Assembly (NCBI GenBank): GCA_000320605.2
Contig: KB445795.1
Coordinates: 1,598,693 to 1,662,692 of the forward strand
Reading direction: 5' to 3'
DNA length: 64,000 bases
Source of the DNA: Gelatoporia subvermispora B
Lineage: Eukaryota > Basidiomycota > Agaricomycetes > Polyporales > Gelatoporiaceae
Every line of letters starts with the position of its first letter. Position 1 is the stretch's first letter. The notes under the pieces were generated by a model. It had not been told where the DNA came from and did no database searches. It worked only from the letters and a program-made list of their open reading frames with translations. Positions 11,748-23,823 of this stretch are shown here, piece by piece. The position numbers and the translations under genes were made by a program.

Positions 11748-14700
11748 TCAACCCCCCAACCACAGTAGCCTCTTGATCCCATATTCCATCTTGGCGTACA
11801 GGCTGGTCATGCGTTGGGCATCTGCCACGCTGTAAGAGGACAAATCAGATACATGAGAGAAGGCGATCGCCACGGCGTGCACTTTACCTGACTATGTCGG
11901 CCTCCGTAATGAAGTCTTCGCTGCCTCCGCCAAAATCCTCGCAAGCCTGACGGACAGCGTCCACAATCATGTCAACAGCATCCTTGCAGCTCTTCGCTCC
12001 CTCAACTTCCACTGCGGGTTCGATGAAACTGCCAGATTCACGCCGGGTACGAGCAGGATCGATCGGCAGTGCCTTGAACGCAGCGAAAGCCGTGTCGTGC
12101 CCTACCACGGGGGCGGCCACATCGGACAGAATACGCGACAACGTCATACTTCGGCGAGAACTTTTCTTCGTTTTCGAAGTAGATCCTGTGGTGTCGTGAG
12201 AACTCGTTGGTGTGGTCATGTCAACGCTGTTCTTGATTGAATAGCTGCTGACGCGGGTATCTTGCTCAGGCGAAATTCGCCAAGTAACGACAAAACCGTG
12301 GTTCTGGACAGGGTCGCGACTTGCTTCCTCTAGTGGGGACAATATGTATGCCCCTGGAATGCAAGTGAGTGAACTGGCGTAATCCACGTGTTCGGAACTT
12401 ACCTTTGATTATCCCTACAATGTCTCCAAGTGGAACGCGGGTATAAATCTTCACTTTCTCCAGGGTATAATCGTAACTCTGGCAGAGGCGTCAGAGTGAG
12501 TGAGTATGAGCGCTGATGAGAACACCTACTATGATATACAGAGCTCGTGCGGTCTAATGGATGGTTAGTCTCCAAGTCATGAGATTTAGGAAGACACTTA
12601 CTAGTAGGAGGACTTTCTCCTCAAACTTATCGCTCATTCTCGTATTGAGCTCCGTTGGAGAAAACAGAGTCCAGCCGGATAATAACCTTTCACCCTCCTC
12701 CAGGATGCGCGACACACACGTCGCGATAGCTTCTGCTCTAATTTTCGAAACACGAATAAGGTCTCTTGGATCGGTGGATTGGAGCTTCAGCAGAAATTCT
12801 GAGAAGACCGAGATATTCCGGTTGCCGAGCATATAATCAATCACAGCTTGACTGAACCAGTCGGCGAACGTCGACGAATACATTCTATCCCGAGCTTAGT
12901 AGGGCTATCGGTAATCTGCCGCCACGGACACACCTTGCGAGGGAATTGACACCGTCATTAAGCATACCGGTCAAGTCCCGCTTGCCGGTTCTAAGACTTG
13001 CGTGTCAACAACCATGAATATCGTATATTACAATCAGACTACCTTGTGAAGTCACCCTGAATGAATATCAGCTCAAACGTGTCCAGACTCAAACGAAACT
13101 TCAGGCCTTACCTTGAGTGCGGACGTGCCGGCGCTACCGAAAGGTTAGCATAGAGGTGGGTGTCGCAGGGATATACTTACTATGCACGGCTGATCGCATC
13201 ACCATTGTTCGCCCAGGCTAAGAGCTCTTCAGCCACGGTCACATACCCATAGGGCTTCACTGACCGTCATTGAAGACAATATCCATTTCGCTTCGCTTCT
13301 CCTCTGAAGGCGCGAGTAATGCTACTGCCCCCAGCTGTCGATTCAGTACATGTCGCGCAAAGGCTGACTGTGATAGAGTGCTGTTAGAGTAGCATACATG
13401 CCTCCGTGGATCCCAGTAACGCACCTCGACAACGTTGGTTCGATCTAAACTATCGATACAATTCACACGAAAGACACCCTTTTGGAATGACATAATCGAG
13501 TTGTTCGAAATCCAGAAGTATCTGTATGGTGTGAGGCATATACTGATGATATGAGAAGGTGTTCGTACCCTTGGCTTTCGAAAGTACGCTCAAGCTGATC
13601 AATCAGCCTTGCGATGTTCTCGTACCTACAGCAATCAGTGAGTAAGTGCTAAAGGAAAACTTGATCCATACTTCATTCCTCTTGTTTCTCGATGGAAGTC
13701 ATATGCGAGGTATCTGGGCTGGAATGTTAGACGCTGGGAAGATAACACAAGTATGAGTGAGGCACATACTGGACATCTTTCAATGACAGCTCTCGGACGT
13801 AGTCCCCGTACGCGTTCGCGACAGCGGCTTCTTTGCCATGTTGCTCCGCAAGATTTACAATAGTCTTGCGTGGGAGAGCATGAATGACATAAAGATAGTG
13901 AAAATAAGCGACGCACGTGAGGGCCATATTTCTGCAGTGTTCTCTGAAGATATCGTCGCAACGTTTCCAGGTTTTGGTTGTGGTTGCGCTCCGGTGACAG
14001 TTGAGGCGCTGGCTTCAAGCTGTACCCAGGTTGGCTCCAATAGAGAGGTACTGAACAGTTTGATCAGACTGCAGTTGCGCAGAGAATGGGGCGAAAACAC
14101 TGACTTGATCCACGGATTTGGACGTGACTGAAGACGTTGGTGAGGCCTTCTCTCTTAAAAATGACGGCATCAGGGACAGTATTCACTTGCATTCAAGTCT
14201 CGCAATACCTCGACCCTCATGATTGCTTCCGTCTCCACGAAGTTAGCAACGTTCGCATCGTCATCAATCCCACGACGTTGATACCGCAATCCGGCACGAT
14301 CTCTGGACCGTCGAGAGATCAAGACATAATCCACTAGTGCATGATTGCCCGCTTCGTCCGCCACAGGCTCCCTCGGTATTTTGAAGGAAGCGATCTGGAA
14401 GAATCCTTGCATAATGGGGAGGACGAATGAGTGTAGCTGCAGAAATCAATGTACGTCAATACCGGCGGTCCAATAAGACGGGGAAATATGTACCCCGGCG
14501 TCAATGAGAGGTTTGGAAAGCCACTCATTCCACCAAAACTGTCTGTCCACTCTGCGCCAAAGCGGTAGAGTAGGTGATGGCTCCGCCATTACATCGACCG
14601 TGTCACTGAGGGGACTAAGGCGTGGTGTAGATGAATCAAGTGCGTTGAGGTCGGCCAAAAGAGCATTCTGAGTCTTTGCCTTGACAATAAGCTCATGCTT

Positions 14701-15975
14701 ATGTTGAAGTGACCTCGTAACATCTGTGCATCCGTCGATCAGCCTAAGAGGAGACGCGCTATTGGTTTTGCCCTCAGCGAAACATACCGAAACTGTAAGC
14801 AAAGTACATCCCCCCTCTCGTGAACTCTTTGATACATTCACGAACGATCTTCAGTTCTAAAGCGCTATTCTTCTGCTCTTCCGTAGGCGGAGACGCATTC
14901 TCTGTCAAAATGGCATCAATGAGATTGGCGGGATCTTGACTGCCCTCCATCAGGGCGGCATCGATCGAGCCGGCGTCGGCGTGACTCTGTAACACGTTGA
15001 TGTGCGAGGGGTCAGCTTGGGTATCGGAAGGGTCGGGTGCCTTCTGTGGCAACTTGCTCCAGAATGATAATCGAGCTGTGAGAGTTTTGATCACATTGTC
15101 GGTACTGAACGAATTCTCGGACGTGGGTGTAGAGGCAGTGGAAGAAGAAGGCGATGACGGAATACCTTCGTCCGGAATAGCAAAGTCCTGGGCGTGCAAC
15201 GGACTCAACGTCTTGACCTCCGGTTGCTCCACGAATTTGACATGAGGGGAGGATGAGATCTGCTCCGAGGTGAGCGCAGTGGGAATAGATGGTTCCGCGA
15301 TACTATCCCCGGACTTTCTTGAATGCTCTGCAGGTTGCACCGGAACCTGAGGTGCCAGTGGATTACGGGACGCAAGGCCGACGAGTGCTGCCCGAGCACT
15401 GTCCTCAAGAAGTGGTATCGCTACCACGTCGCGTATACCGTATACCGCGTATCTGCTATCGAGTACTTCGTCCCGTTTTCAAAATCATCATCTGTTGACC
15501 AATGAAGCTCACTTACGGTGACCAACATCCGCCCGTGCAGAGATTACGAGCAAGTAGGACGCTGTAGGAGATGCTCAGCGCGGTGTGCACTACGAGATCG
15601 CGTAGAACAAGTACTTGAGAACAACTTCAGAATTCCTATCAGTCCATACACGATGATACTTTGCAACCAGTCAAAGGCGTCGTCATCCTGAGCCGTCACT
15701 TCCTCGATCTTGCCTGCAGTACCCCATCCTACTCGAACTAATGACTGCGAATGAAGATTGCCTTGAAGATGGGGCCTCATCAGGAGACCCTCAGGGGTAG
15801 GTAATAGTGCGATATATTCATGAGGACATGGATGAGGCAGCGGCGGCACGATGTATTTGGGCTGTAGGCTAGTGGTGTGCACTGTCGGAATAGCAACGCT
15901 TGGGTGGACTGGCGTAGAATCAGGCGGCTTTGGCTGTGGCTGCTTGGACGGTTTGGAGAAGAAGCGTTTCATGAT
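11748..15975 (-). CDS. Sac-domain phosphoinositide phosphatase with hSac2 domain (INPP5F/Sac2-like)
   Basis: Predicted to remove phosphate from membrane phosphoinositides on endosomal or Golgi membranes. The start is MKRFFSKPSKQPQPKPP; the track's earlier in-frame ATG at 15987 is four codons upstream. A Ser/Pro-rich insert (15.4-14.8 kb) precedes the Sac core: FWWNEWLSKPLIDAG, SRRSRDRAGLRYQRRGIDDD, ANVANFVETEA and AYDFHRETRGMKYENI. The catalytic CX5R loop is RVNCIDSLDRTNVV, with Ser where many members have a second Cys. Then come WANNGDAISRAYAGTSALK, GDFTR, RTGKRDLTGMLNDGVNSLAR and the hSac2 region (YTRVPLGDIVGIIKG, GAYILSPLEEASRDPVQNHG). A final small exon ends YAKMEYGIKRLLWLGG at a TGA at 11748. 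The many exons are all readable in frame. Confidence 0.9.
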
Positions 15976-16233
15976 ACTGGGTGTCAATTTGTGATCTCAG
16001 CTGTACCATGAGTGAGATTACCGAAGGTCAGCGAGAGTAGCAGTTGTAAAGCATAAAAGCGCCTCGGAGAGGGTACTGGGCACGAGCACAGTACGCGCCG
16101 CGGCGCTATGACATCAAGTGTGTCACGCGATCAGATCTTTCAGACTCCCACTCTATGTCGCACGACGATGTCAATATTGTCTCTCAAATCCAGTATAACA
16201 CATGTAAATGTACAGGAATCTAGTACAAGGTCA

Positions 16234-17493
16234 CTACGCCTCAGTAGCTGGTACCTCTTCCGGTGGATTAGCGGAGGTACGGCCTTCAACACGGACATCG
16301 TAGCCGTAGCCACCAGTACCTCCAGGGCCATTGTAGTGCATCTCAGACACATCATAGTTACCTTTGGGAAAGATATGAATAGCTTGTTCAGTATATTCCT
16401 GAGCAAAAGACCTACCAATGAACCGCCAGCCATCTTCCTTCACGTGGTACAGATTGATGGTGTTCCCGGAGAACGCGTCACGATGCCCTGCTGCATAAAT
16501 ACTGCGCCGGCCAAGCTCCTGCGCCTCCTCGTCGGTCAGGTCCCAGCGGTAACCCTGGTCCAAGACACCATAGGCAAATGTGCTTCCAGATCCCACTGAG
16601 AACAGATCGCCTTTGAGGCGTGTGCCATCAGAGTCGACGTAGAAGATCGCGGGTCCCTGAAGATGTGTCGAAATCAACTAAGAGCACTCCGCCGACAAGA
16701 TTCGCACTCAGAACTTACCGTTTTGTCCCATCCACAAATCATCGTTCCCTTCACATTAACTACGATCAACACCCAGTCATAGTAGAAAGACAAGACATAC
16801 CATGCTGAGGCCCATGCCCTTGTAGTTAGACACCAAGTTACTAAGGAATTTGCTTGCTGCCGCAACCGAGATGCGTTCACGATTACGGAGCTCGTGTAAA
16901 CGGCATTGGATGCCAAGATATGTTTCCCAATACTGGCAGTCGGCTTGCAGGGCGGTGAGACGTCGCTCAAGGAATATAGACACCAAGGTACACTCACCAG
17001 CACCACCTGCCATGGTACCAAGTAAGTAAGGGTTGATCTCAATGACCTTCTTGACGGTTCCGGAGGCTGGGAGCAGTCAATAACCGGCGAGCTTCTGAAT
17101 GGTAGTCGTGTACGTACCAACGTAGCTCCCTGCTGTCGCCCTGGAGTCTACAGCGACGATTACACCTCCTTTGAACCTAAACGCCAATGTGGTAGTGCCG
17201 TGCTTGATCTTGATGCGGCACGAAGGGTCTGCATGGTCGTCTGTGTGCATCCTCAAAAATGCGCTGGGCTATGTCGGGCTGAGATCCTTATGACTAGTAA
17301 TTGAAGGCTTGAGACGTACATCCTGGACGGCAGGGACGACAAATCTTGGAATACCACGGGCAAGGCTCCCGAAGCCTGCGTTGGATCCCCACATCACGTC
17401 TGAGACATCGTTATCTTCTCCGAGGATGTCCTTGGCCCTTCTCAGTTCCGCAGATGCGCTGTTGGTAGAGAAACGTTCGGCGAACGCGTGCAT
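16234..17493 (-). CDS. pre2: 20S proteasome subunit beta type-5 (chymotrypsin-like)
   Basis: Catalytic beta subunit of the 20S proteasome, made as a precursor. The propeptide starts [17 protein letters not shown] at 17493 and runs to RIKIKHG. Autolytic cleavage before Thr gives the mature end [20 protein letters not shown], with the nucleophile Thr present and the conserved Asp and Lys of the family nearby. Next are GTMAGGA, then after an intron [19 protein letters not shown], and the C-terminal [19 protein letters not shown] and [20 protein letters not shown]. About five short introns are present. A CACGTG palindrome lies 86-91 bp upstream of the start codon. Confidence 0.96.
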
Positions 17494-17578
17494 TGTCTAT
17501 GAGTGAGGATGCAAAGTGAGAGATCTTGGACAGGATGACGCGGCTACAGGACGCGTCGTACCCATATGCACGGAAGTC

Positions 17579-17584
17579 CACGTG
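17579..17584. promoter_or_regulatory. CACGTG palindrome upstream of pre2
   Basis: E-box-type hexamer in the 398-bp gap between pre2 and the methyltransferase. A second proteasome gene in the window (pre6) has the same hexamer at a similar distance. Function is inferred only. Confidence 0.35.
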
Positions 17585-17891
17585 CCACATCATCTGCTGC
17601 GCTCAAGCGCTCACTTCGGCTTTCACAGTACAGCAAGCCATCCGAGTGGTATACACAAGAAGTGTCTGGCTCATGATCAACAGGCAAAAGCTAGCAGCAG
17701 AAGCGACCTCGCGTCTACGGGAAAATGGATGTCAGTCAATGCCATCTTAAGTCACTTGATAGTGACATATCTCGGCGTGCCAGCGACATTCCATTGTGCA
17801 TAGTTAAAGATCTCTAGGGCTCGCATCGTACAGTTTAAGGTGGAGGTGCGGAGGAATTGTGGACTCTGACAAACCAAAGATAACTAATGTG

Positions 17892-19444
17892 CTATCCTTG
17901 TCTCTTGACGGCCCATGCGAAGCTCCAGCGACTGTGGAGTTTTATACGCAACTCAGACAGCTCGGCCGTAGCTTCCCGTACTAGCCTGTCTACGCTTTCA
18001 GGTAAATACCCTTCGCTATAGCACAACTTGGAATGAAACGACGTCGTCTAGTGATGGCAGCGAAATGTACGCACCTCAGCAACAAAGGCGCCATGCCGAC
18101 AATATACTTGAGGCAATCGGTACGGAGCAGCTCTGAAATTGCGACTTCAATAGGATCACCTTCTCATCATCAGCCTTGCTTATTCCACACGTAGTCGAGC
18201 GAGACTGACCTTGGCGCCATGGACCTATAGGTATGAAGATTTTATGCCAACCGACGTCTGTGAGGCCATCGATGGATCTCAGCCAAGTGGGGCTCATGGA
18301 CGGAGAGTCAATACTCCCTCCTCTATTTTTCATAGCATTGTAGGCAGCGAAGAAGACCTTATGTGTCCAAGAGCAGTCCGGACCCTCCGGATTATAGGAA
18401 AGCGGCTGTTTGTCTTCGTCATAGAGCTGCATCTCCCCGTCACCTAGGAGCAGTACCCCTCCAGGTCGTAATGCCAACGTCAGTTCTTGCAGAAACTGGG
18501 GGAAATCGCGTATCTGAGAGGCACAAAGTCAATCAACATCCATGTCGCGCGTGCCGATTGCTTACACCGGCGGAAATGGACCTCGCATGGACCACGTCAT
18601 AACTGTTTTTATAGTGAGCAAACCCAAGATTGGCCTGAAGACGTCTAAGTCATGATCCTAACAGATCTCCTTTGCGCTCTCACATCGTCTATCTCGAAGC
18701 TTTGAGGATTGTAGGTACCACTTTAGCGCCAGATTCAATACAAGAACATATATAAATTCACCGGCAGTTCGGGGGAATATTACTTGACAATAGTCAGGGT
18801 AAGATACTGGTAAAGACATGGAAAGACTGACCCGTTGATTTGTGGAGGCACCAAATCTATACCTACTACATCACAGTACGGGAACTCGGTCGCCATATCG
18901 ATGGCCCTGTGGCTTTGTGAGTCCCACAATATGGTGGATCAAGCTCATAGCAGCGACTCACCAACTTCCACTGCCGGTGCCTACGTCCAAGATGGTTGGC
19001 TTGCGATCTGTGCGAGGCCACAACGCCGTCCGAACTAGATTTGCGGCTGGGTAAAGACCACCAAGGCTGAGGGTGATGACCTGGTGCTGCAGATCGAGTC
19101 GCCTATGTTCCTCATGATCCTGCAGCCATACCTTGTGAGCGCCACTGAATGAGATCGCAATCCGTTCGTACCGCAGGAAGAAGATATGTCTTCGAGTGGT
19201 GTCAGCACTTGAGAATCGCGGCGTATCCCTTGTCACTTACATCATTCCGACTGTTCAGCATTCGACCGTAGGCATTGCGTAGCTGGGTCGAACATGTGAG
19301 TGATAAGTTCATGCCAGACAGACGATCAATGCTTACTAGTACTTGCTCATCTAATGATGAGTGGTAGGAGTAAAGAGATGGTGCAGGACTCCCTGTGGGC
19401 GTCCCAAACAGCGTTTCGTCGGAGCTATCTGCACCCTGCGCCAT
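17892..19444 (-). CDS. SAM-dependent class I methyltransferase, fungal secondary-metabolism-type (LaeA-like fold)
   Basis: Predicted methyltransferase of unknown substrate. The start is MAQGADSSDETLFGTPTGS at 19444, with a Ser-rich leader. LRNAYGRMLNSRND precedes motif I, PTILDVGTGSGSW near 19.0 kb. The core continues with DVVHARSI and ALRPGGVLLLGDGEMQL. Then come SPTWLRSIDGLTDVGWHKI and IPIGPWRQ. Exons trace in frame through GDPIEVAISELLRTDCLKY and DRLVREATAELSELRIKLHS to a TAG at 17892. Such proteins are abundant in agaricomycetes and are often annotated only as S-adenosyl-L-methionine-dependent methyltransferase. No biosynthetic cluster genes adjoin it; its neighbours are pre2 and ubc9. 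Confidence 0.82.
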
Positions 19445-20113
19445 ATTGCCTGTGTAGCAGCAGGATTGTGAATAGTGACCGTTCCTGAAGGATCGGTATA
19501 TGCGTTTGCAAGCACCAGTTCCGCCCAAAAATCCAGCTTTTATCATTACCCCTGAACACAAATCAGCCAGATGCACTGCGTCGGACACGGTTTTGAGCGG
19601 CCAACGACACCAACCTTTGTAGCGCGTGGAGAACGGAGAGCAAAAATAGCATTGCCACCGTCGATACCGGTCGAAGTTCAGATTTTTGTGCATAATAAGA
19701 GAACGGGAGAACATCTACTACATCTCAGGGTACCGCGTTAAAAATCGACTGTCTCGAAGTGCCAGAATTGCTTGGGACTCAGGTCTAGAACTGCGCAGTG
19801 CGCGAATTCGAAGGTTGGGAAGAAACGGGTGTAGCCCGAATCTGAGTAATCACACAGTCAGAACTTGAAAAGCGTCCGACTGTAGCAAGCGGGTACCCAC
19901 ACTCTCCACAGGGTGATTCAACGGCCTCGAGGAAGAGATCTTCAATACCTGTGTGAGCCATGACAGAGACATTCCTTACCGGGCATGATCGCTGCACTGC
20001 GGGCCGCCGTCCATGCTGACAAATCAATCACTTCGACCTCGTCATTCGCTGAGAGGAAGGCCAACGCCACACTTCCACCTCAACCTGACAGTTAATTCAT
20101 AGTACTTACCAAC
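19445..20113. other. Divergent intergenic region (methyltransferase / ubc9)
   Basis: This 669-bp stretch separates two divergent starts. No ORF in it has recognisable features, so it most likely holds both promoters. Confidence 0.5.
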
Positions 20114-20956
20114 ATGTCTGGAATCTGTAGAGCTCGCTTGACAGAAGAGCGCAAGCAATGGCGGAAGGACCATCCATTTGTAAGCATAACATCATCGCAG
20201 CCCCGATCAGCAGTACACTCATGGATTCACAGGGTTTCTACGCGAAGCCTACCAAGGCACCAGATGGCACGATGAATCTGTTGGAATGGGAGGTCGGTAT
20301 CCCGGGAAAAGCAGGCGTAAGTTGTACCACACTGTCCTCCCAACCTTGGCGTGGGGTGTTGAACGCATGGAGGACAGACGCCATGGGAAGGAGGTGTCTA
20401 CAAGCTCATGATGATATTCCCGGAAGGTTCATGCAGTGTGCTGCTGTCCGTGTGGTTGCATGAGAGCTCACTATGTTTTTAGACTACCCGTCTAAGCCCC
20501 CCAAATGTGAGCGCTGCAGTTTGACATTCTGATGCACGGAACTAAGTGCGTACAGGCAAATTCACTCCTCCCTTGTTCCACCCCAACGTGTATCCCTCGG
20601 GAACGGTTTGCCTCTCTATTCTGGACGAAGAGAAGTCATGGAAGCCGGCAATTACGATCAAGCAGGTCCGTTGCTAGTTCTAGATCGTTACGACACGTCT
20701 TCACTCTGTCTCAGGTCCTGCTCGGTATCCAAGAACTGCTGAATGATCCAAATGTGAACGACCCTGCGCAGAGCGATGCGTACACCATGTTCAAGTAAGT
20801 GGTGGCCTTTCACTGCACCGACATAATTCATTTGTAACCCCAGGAACGATAAAGCGGCATACGAGTGCGTGCCTGTAATCTCCGTTATACGTCCGATGGC
20901 TGACATCTCACAGGCGGAGAGTGCGGCAACAAGCACGCGAGAACATTCCCAAATGA
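20114..20956 (+). CDS. ubc9: SUMO-conjugating enzyme E2 UBC9
   Basis: Accepts SUMO from the E1 and transfers it to lysines in substrates, in the nucleus. Spliced exons give a 158-residue protein, the normal family length, beginning [20 protein letters not shown]. The body reads [39 protein letters not shown] and [20 protein letters not shown], with the catalytic Cys93 in TVC. It continues [20 protein letters not shown] and ends [11 protein letters not shown]. Seven small introns, all in frame, include one of only 49 bp after DHPF. The gene converges on snu13, with 260 bp between stops. Confidence 0.97.
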
Positions 20957-21216
20957 TTACCTCTGCAGTTCACATTCCCTTTCTCATGCCCTCATGCTAT
21001 ATTGGTGTCGTAGCTGTCTCGTCTGTTTATTCTCTTTTGCTTGAGCCATTCCGTGTCTGCCGCTGTGTATTTTCTCTTGGGGTCCTTCATGGGGTACCAG
21101 GGTCAAGTTGTAGGTCGTGTCCGAGGCAAATTACGTGGAATTATCTCAGTGACTCATTGAGTTTGTCGGCTTAAGCTGACCATCTGATTGAGCCTACACA
21201 ATAAGTAATACAGAGC

Positions 21217-21768
21217 CTAGTACAGTAACTTCTCAATCGATCGCTTCATGGTCTGGATCTGGCTGGAGAGCTCCTTGTTCTCGTTTGTGGTCACGCTTGC
21301 GGCGATGACTGGCCGGGAAACACCGCAAGCTCTCCCAAGAGCGGCTTTGGAGGCGATGAAAACGTACGGGACGTTCTGTGACATGTCGTGAGCACCATCT
21401 CGATGAAGGAAGAGGGTTTGAGACGCACCTTCTCCTCGCATAGTAAGGGGAGGTGGAGCAAAATCTCCAAGGGCTCTGTATCAGCAGCGAGGAGGATAAC
21501 CTCCGCAATACCACGGTTGAGGGTTTTGGTAGCTGAGAACGACACATTTAGCCTGTGTTAGTCCGAGAGAAAAGATAACGTGTCGTACCTTCATTGGCAC
21601 CCTTCTTGAGTTGCTTGAACTGCGATGCCCTCTCGACCAAGTCTAGGATCTGAGGGGAAAGACAAATATGAGACGGCAGAAAGGATGAAATCTGGAAAAA
21701 CTCGCCTGGTCGTTCAGTTCGGGGTCGGCAAGAGGCCATGCCTTTGCGCGAGATGCAGGGTCCGACAT
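21217..21768 (-). CDS. snu13: SNU13 / NHP2L1, 15.5K box C/D and U4 snRNA-binding protein
   Basis: L7Ae-family kink-turn binder that acts in box C/D snoRNPs and the U4/U6.U5 tri-snRNP. The start is [20 protein letters not shown] at 21768. Spliced exons continue [55 protein letters not shown] and [20 protein letters not shown] to EKLLY. The length, about 127 residues, is normal for the family. The first intron (21650-21705) appears to use a GC donor (CAG|GCGAGT) with an ordinary AG acceptor; no GT donor nearby keeps the frame. Confidence 0.96.
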
Positions 21769-22191
21769 GTTTTTGGAAGATGGCGTGCGACCTCACGAAG
21801 GATGATCCTTGGTCACAGCTGACGGTGCTGGTGATGCTAGTGAGCAGTCAAACTGAGCCTGCAGAGCAAAATCTAGCCTCTGGGCGTCTATTTAGTCAAC
21901 GCGGCATCTCGGCGCAAACTGCAGATCTGAGCGCTTGAGCGCCTTGAGCTGCGTCAGGTTCTGGCAACCAGGTGCTCATCGCACGTCCGTCGACCCCCTC
22001 GCCAGCTTCTTCACGCGCGAATTTTGTCCGAAGATCTTGGCTAGTTATCCGACATGCTATCTTGCTCTTTGATTTCCTATAAATAGTGTGATATTGAACT
22101 TCTTCGCTGCATCTACGGTTTAAACTAGGAAGAACATGCTTGTGATGTTGTGGCGGATTGACATTGGTCTATGTCCGATGTGGTTTGCCCG

Positions 22192-22200
22192 TATATAAAG
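22192..22200 (+). promoter_or_regulatory. TATA box of the AA8-CBM1 gene
   Basis: TATATAAAG lies 58 bp upstream of the ATG at 22258, with no intervening gene. That is a plausible core promoter for a strongly inducible secreted-enzyme gene. Confidence 0.6.
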
Positions 22201-22257
22201 ACCGTCGGGCGAGCAAAGACAGTACCATAGCATTTACTGCTTCATACACTCAGCACC

Positions 22258-23411
22258 ATGGCATTCAGCATGGCCCTCGCTACCGGGTTGTTCTTCGTGA
22301 GCCTAGGTGAGCCCCCCCCCCCCCCAGAGGTCGTGAAACGACGGCATGCATAACATTGTGTTGTAGTTGCTGCACAAAGTAATACGCCGTTCTGCGACTC
22401 TGCAAGCGGTATCTGTTTCCAGGGCTACACTGTGCGTAGGTATAGGATGTGTATACCGACATGCCTTTACATGCCTCATCCAGGACCCCGAGCTGGATAT
22501 CACAATCGGGCTGGTGCTTCCGGACCCCCCGACAGATGAGTTCATCGTGCAAATGGTCGCCCCAGCCACCTACGGCTACACTGGTCTCAGTGTTGGAGGA
22601 ACGATGGCGGACAGCCTTCTCTTCACGCTATGGCCCAACGGGGACGACATCGTCCTTGGGACGCGCTGGACCTCGTACGTATTGTCTCTGCACATTGTGA
22701 TGTGTAGCCACCTGCTGAGCTGCTGTCACGTAGTGGCTATGTACTTCCGGAAGTATACACCGGACCTCAGATAACCCTTCTCCCCGGTTCGGGCGTCAAC
22801 AGCACTTACATCCAGGCCACATTCAGATGCCAAGTACGCCGTCTTACACATTGGATTTATCGACTTTCCCTCATTATTTTGCAGAACTGTACTACGTGGA
22901 CCGACGGTTCACTCGGAAGCGGGGACCAGGGTGGTTTCCAGCTCATCGCTTACGTTGCGCAGACGACGACGCCCCCGGATGACCCGGCCGATGTTGGTTC
23001 TACGATCATCGAGCACAACGACTTCGACTTCTTCGGCATGAACCTGACTCAAGCTCAGTCTACACAATACAGCTCCTATGTTGCTGGAGGGTCGGCCAGC
23101 ACTACCAGTGCGCCGACGACAACTTCATTACCTTCTTCAACTCCTGCTCCTCCGTCATCAACGAGCAGTGCCAGCGGTGCCACCCAAACCGAAGTGAGTT
23201 GTTCCTGCGCCTCTTGTAATGCGCAGTGACCAGTCTGACTTGGTTTGTTGCTAGTGGGGACAGGTAACTACCTCACAGAGCTATCGGTATTTCGGGACTG
23301 ACCTCAATGATTCAGTGCGGAGGACAGGGCTGGACTGGACCCACCACCTGTGCCGCCGGCTTGACGTGTGTCGGCGTATCTCCTCCGTACTACAGCCAGT
23401 GTCAAGCGTAG
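22258..23411 (+). CDS. Secreted CBM1-containing b-type cytochrome (AA8 domain)
   Basis: Extracellular haem protein resembling the cytochrome domain of cellobiose dehydrogenase but without the flavin domain. The spliced product is about 272 residues. A signal peptide ([19 protein letters not shown]) precedes the AA8 domain, residues about 22-200. The likely haem ligands are Met79 in [16 protein letters not shown] and His179 in [14 protein letters not shown], spaced like the known ligand pair in cellobiose dehydrogenase. A Ser/Thr/Pro linker (about 203-235) leads to a complete CBM1, [15 protein letters not shown] to YYSQCQA, with four Cys and the flat aromatic residues. One tiny exon codes only for WGQ. 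The closest known type is the CBM1 cytochrome b562 of Phanerochaete. A role as electron carrier near cellulose, perhaps for lytic polysaccharide monooxygenases, is inference. Confidence 0.93.
22312..22325 (+). repeat. C14 homopolymer in intron 1 of the AA8-CBM1 gene
   Basis: Fourteen consecutive C begin within six bases of the GTGAGC donor. The tract is a likely slippage site, and its length may be a sequencing approximation. Confidence 0.8.
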
Positions 23412-23823
23412 ATGACCATGAAATGCGTTGTACGACCATTCATTGCATTGATGGATTGCGTGAATGTCGGTGCACTTCTGTCCGATACAAGAGTTTAACT
23501 CGTATGATAAGAAAAAACTGAGTCCAAAGTTGTCGAGGAAGGTCACACTGCTCAGTGTTTGCTACGTGCCACCGATCACAAGATGGGCGCCCCGCGTGTT
23601 TCGGGATCGTGCGACACGCACAGGGGTATACCGAAAGGGGGAGCGCAGTCAACCTCTGTTTAGTACCTCTGCGCGTCGTGCAATGTTACAGATGCCCCAA
23701 ACTACACATACTTGACTCAGGACAGCCTTGAGGAAAATTAACCTTGTTCCATTCACTTACTGCTTTTGTGCTTGGGACTGATACTGAGGGGTGTTATATC
23801 CGACAACACTTGACACGCGGCCT

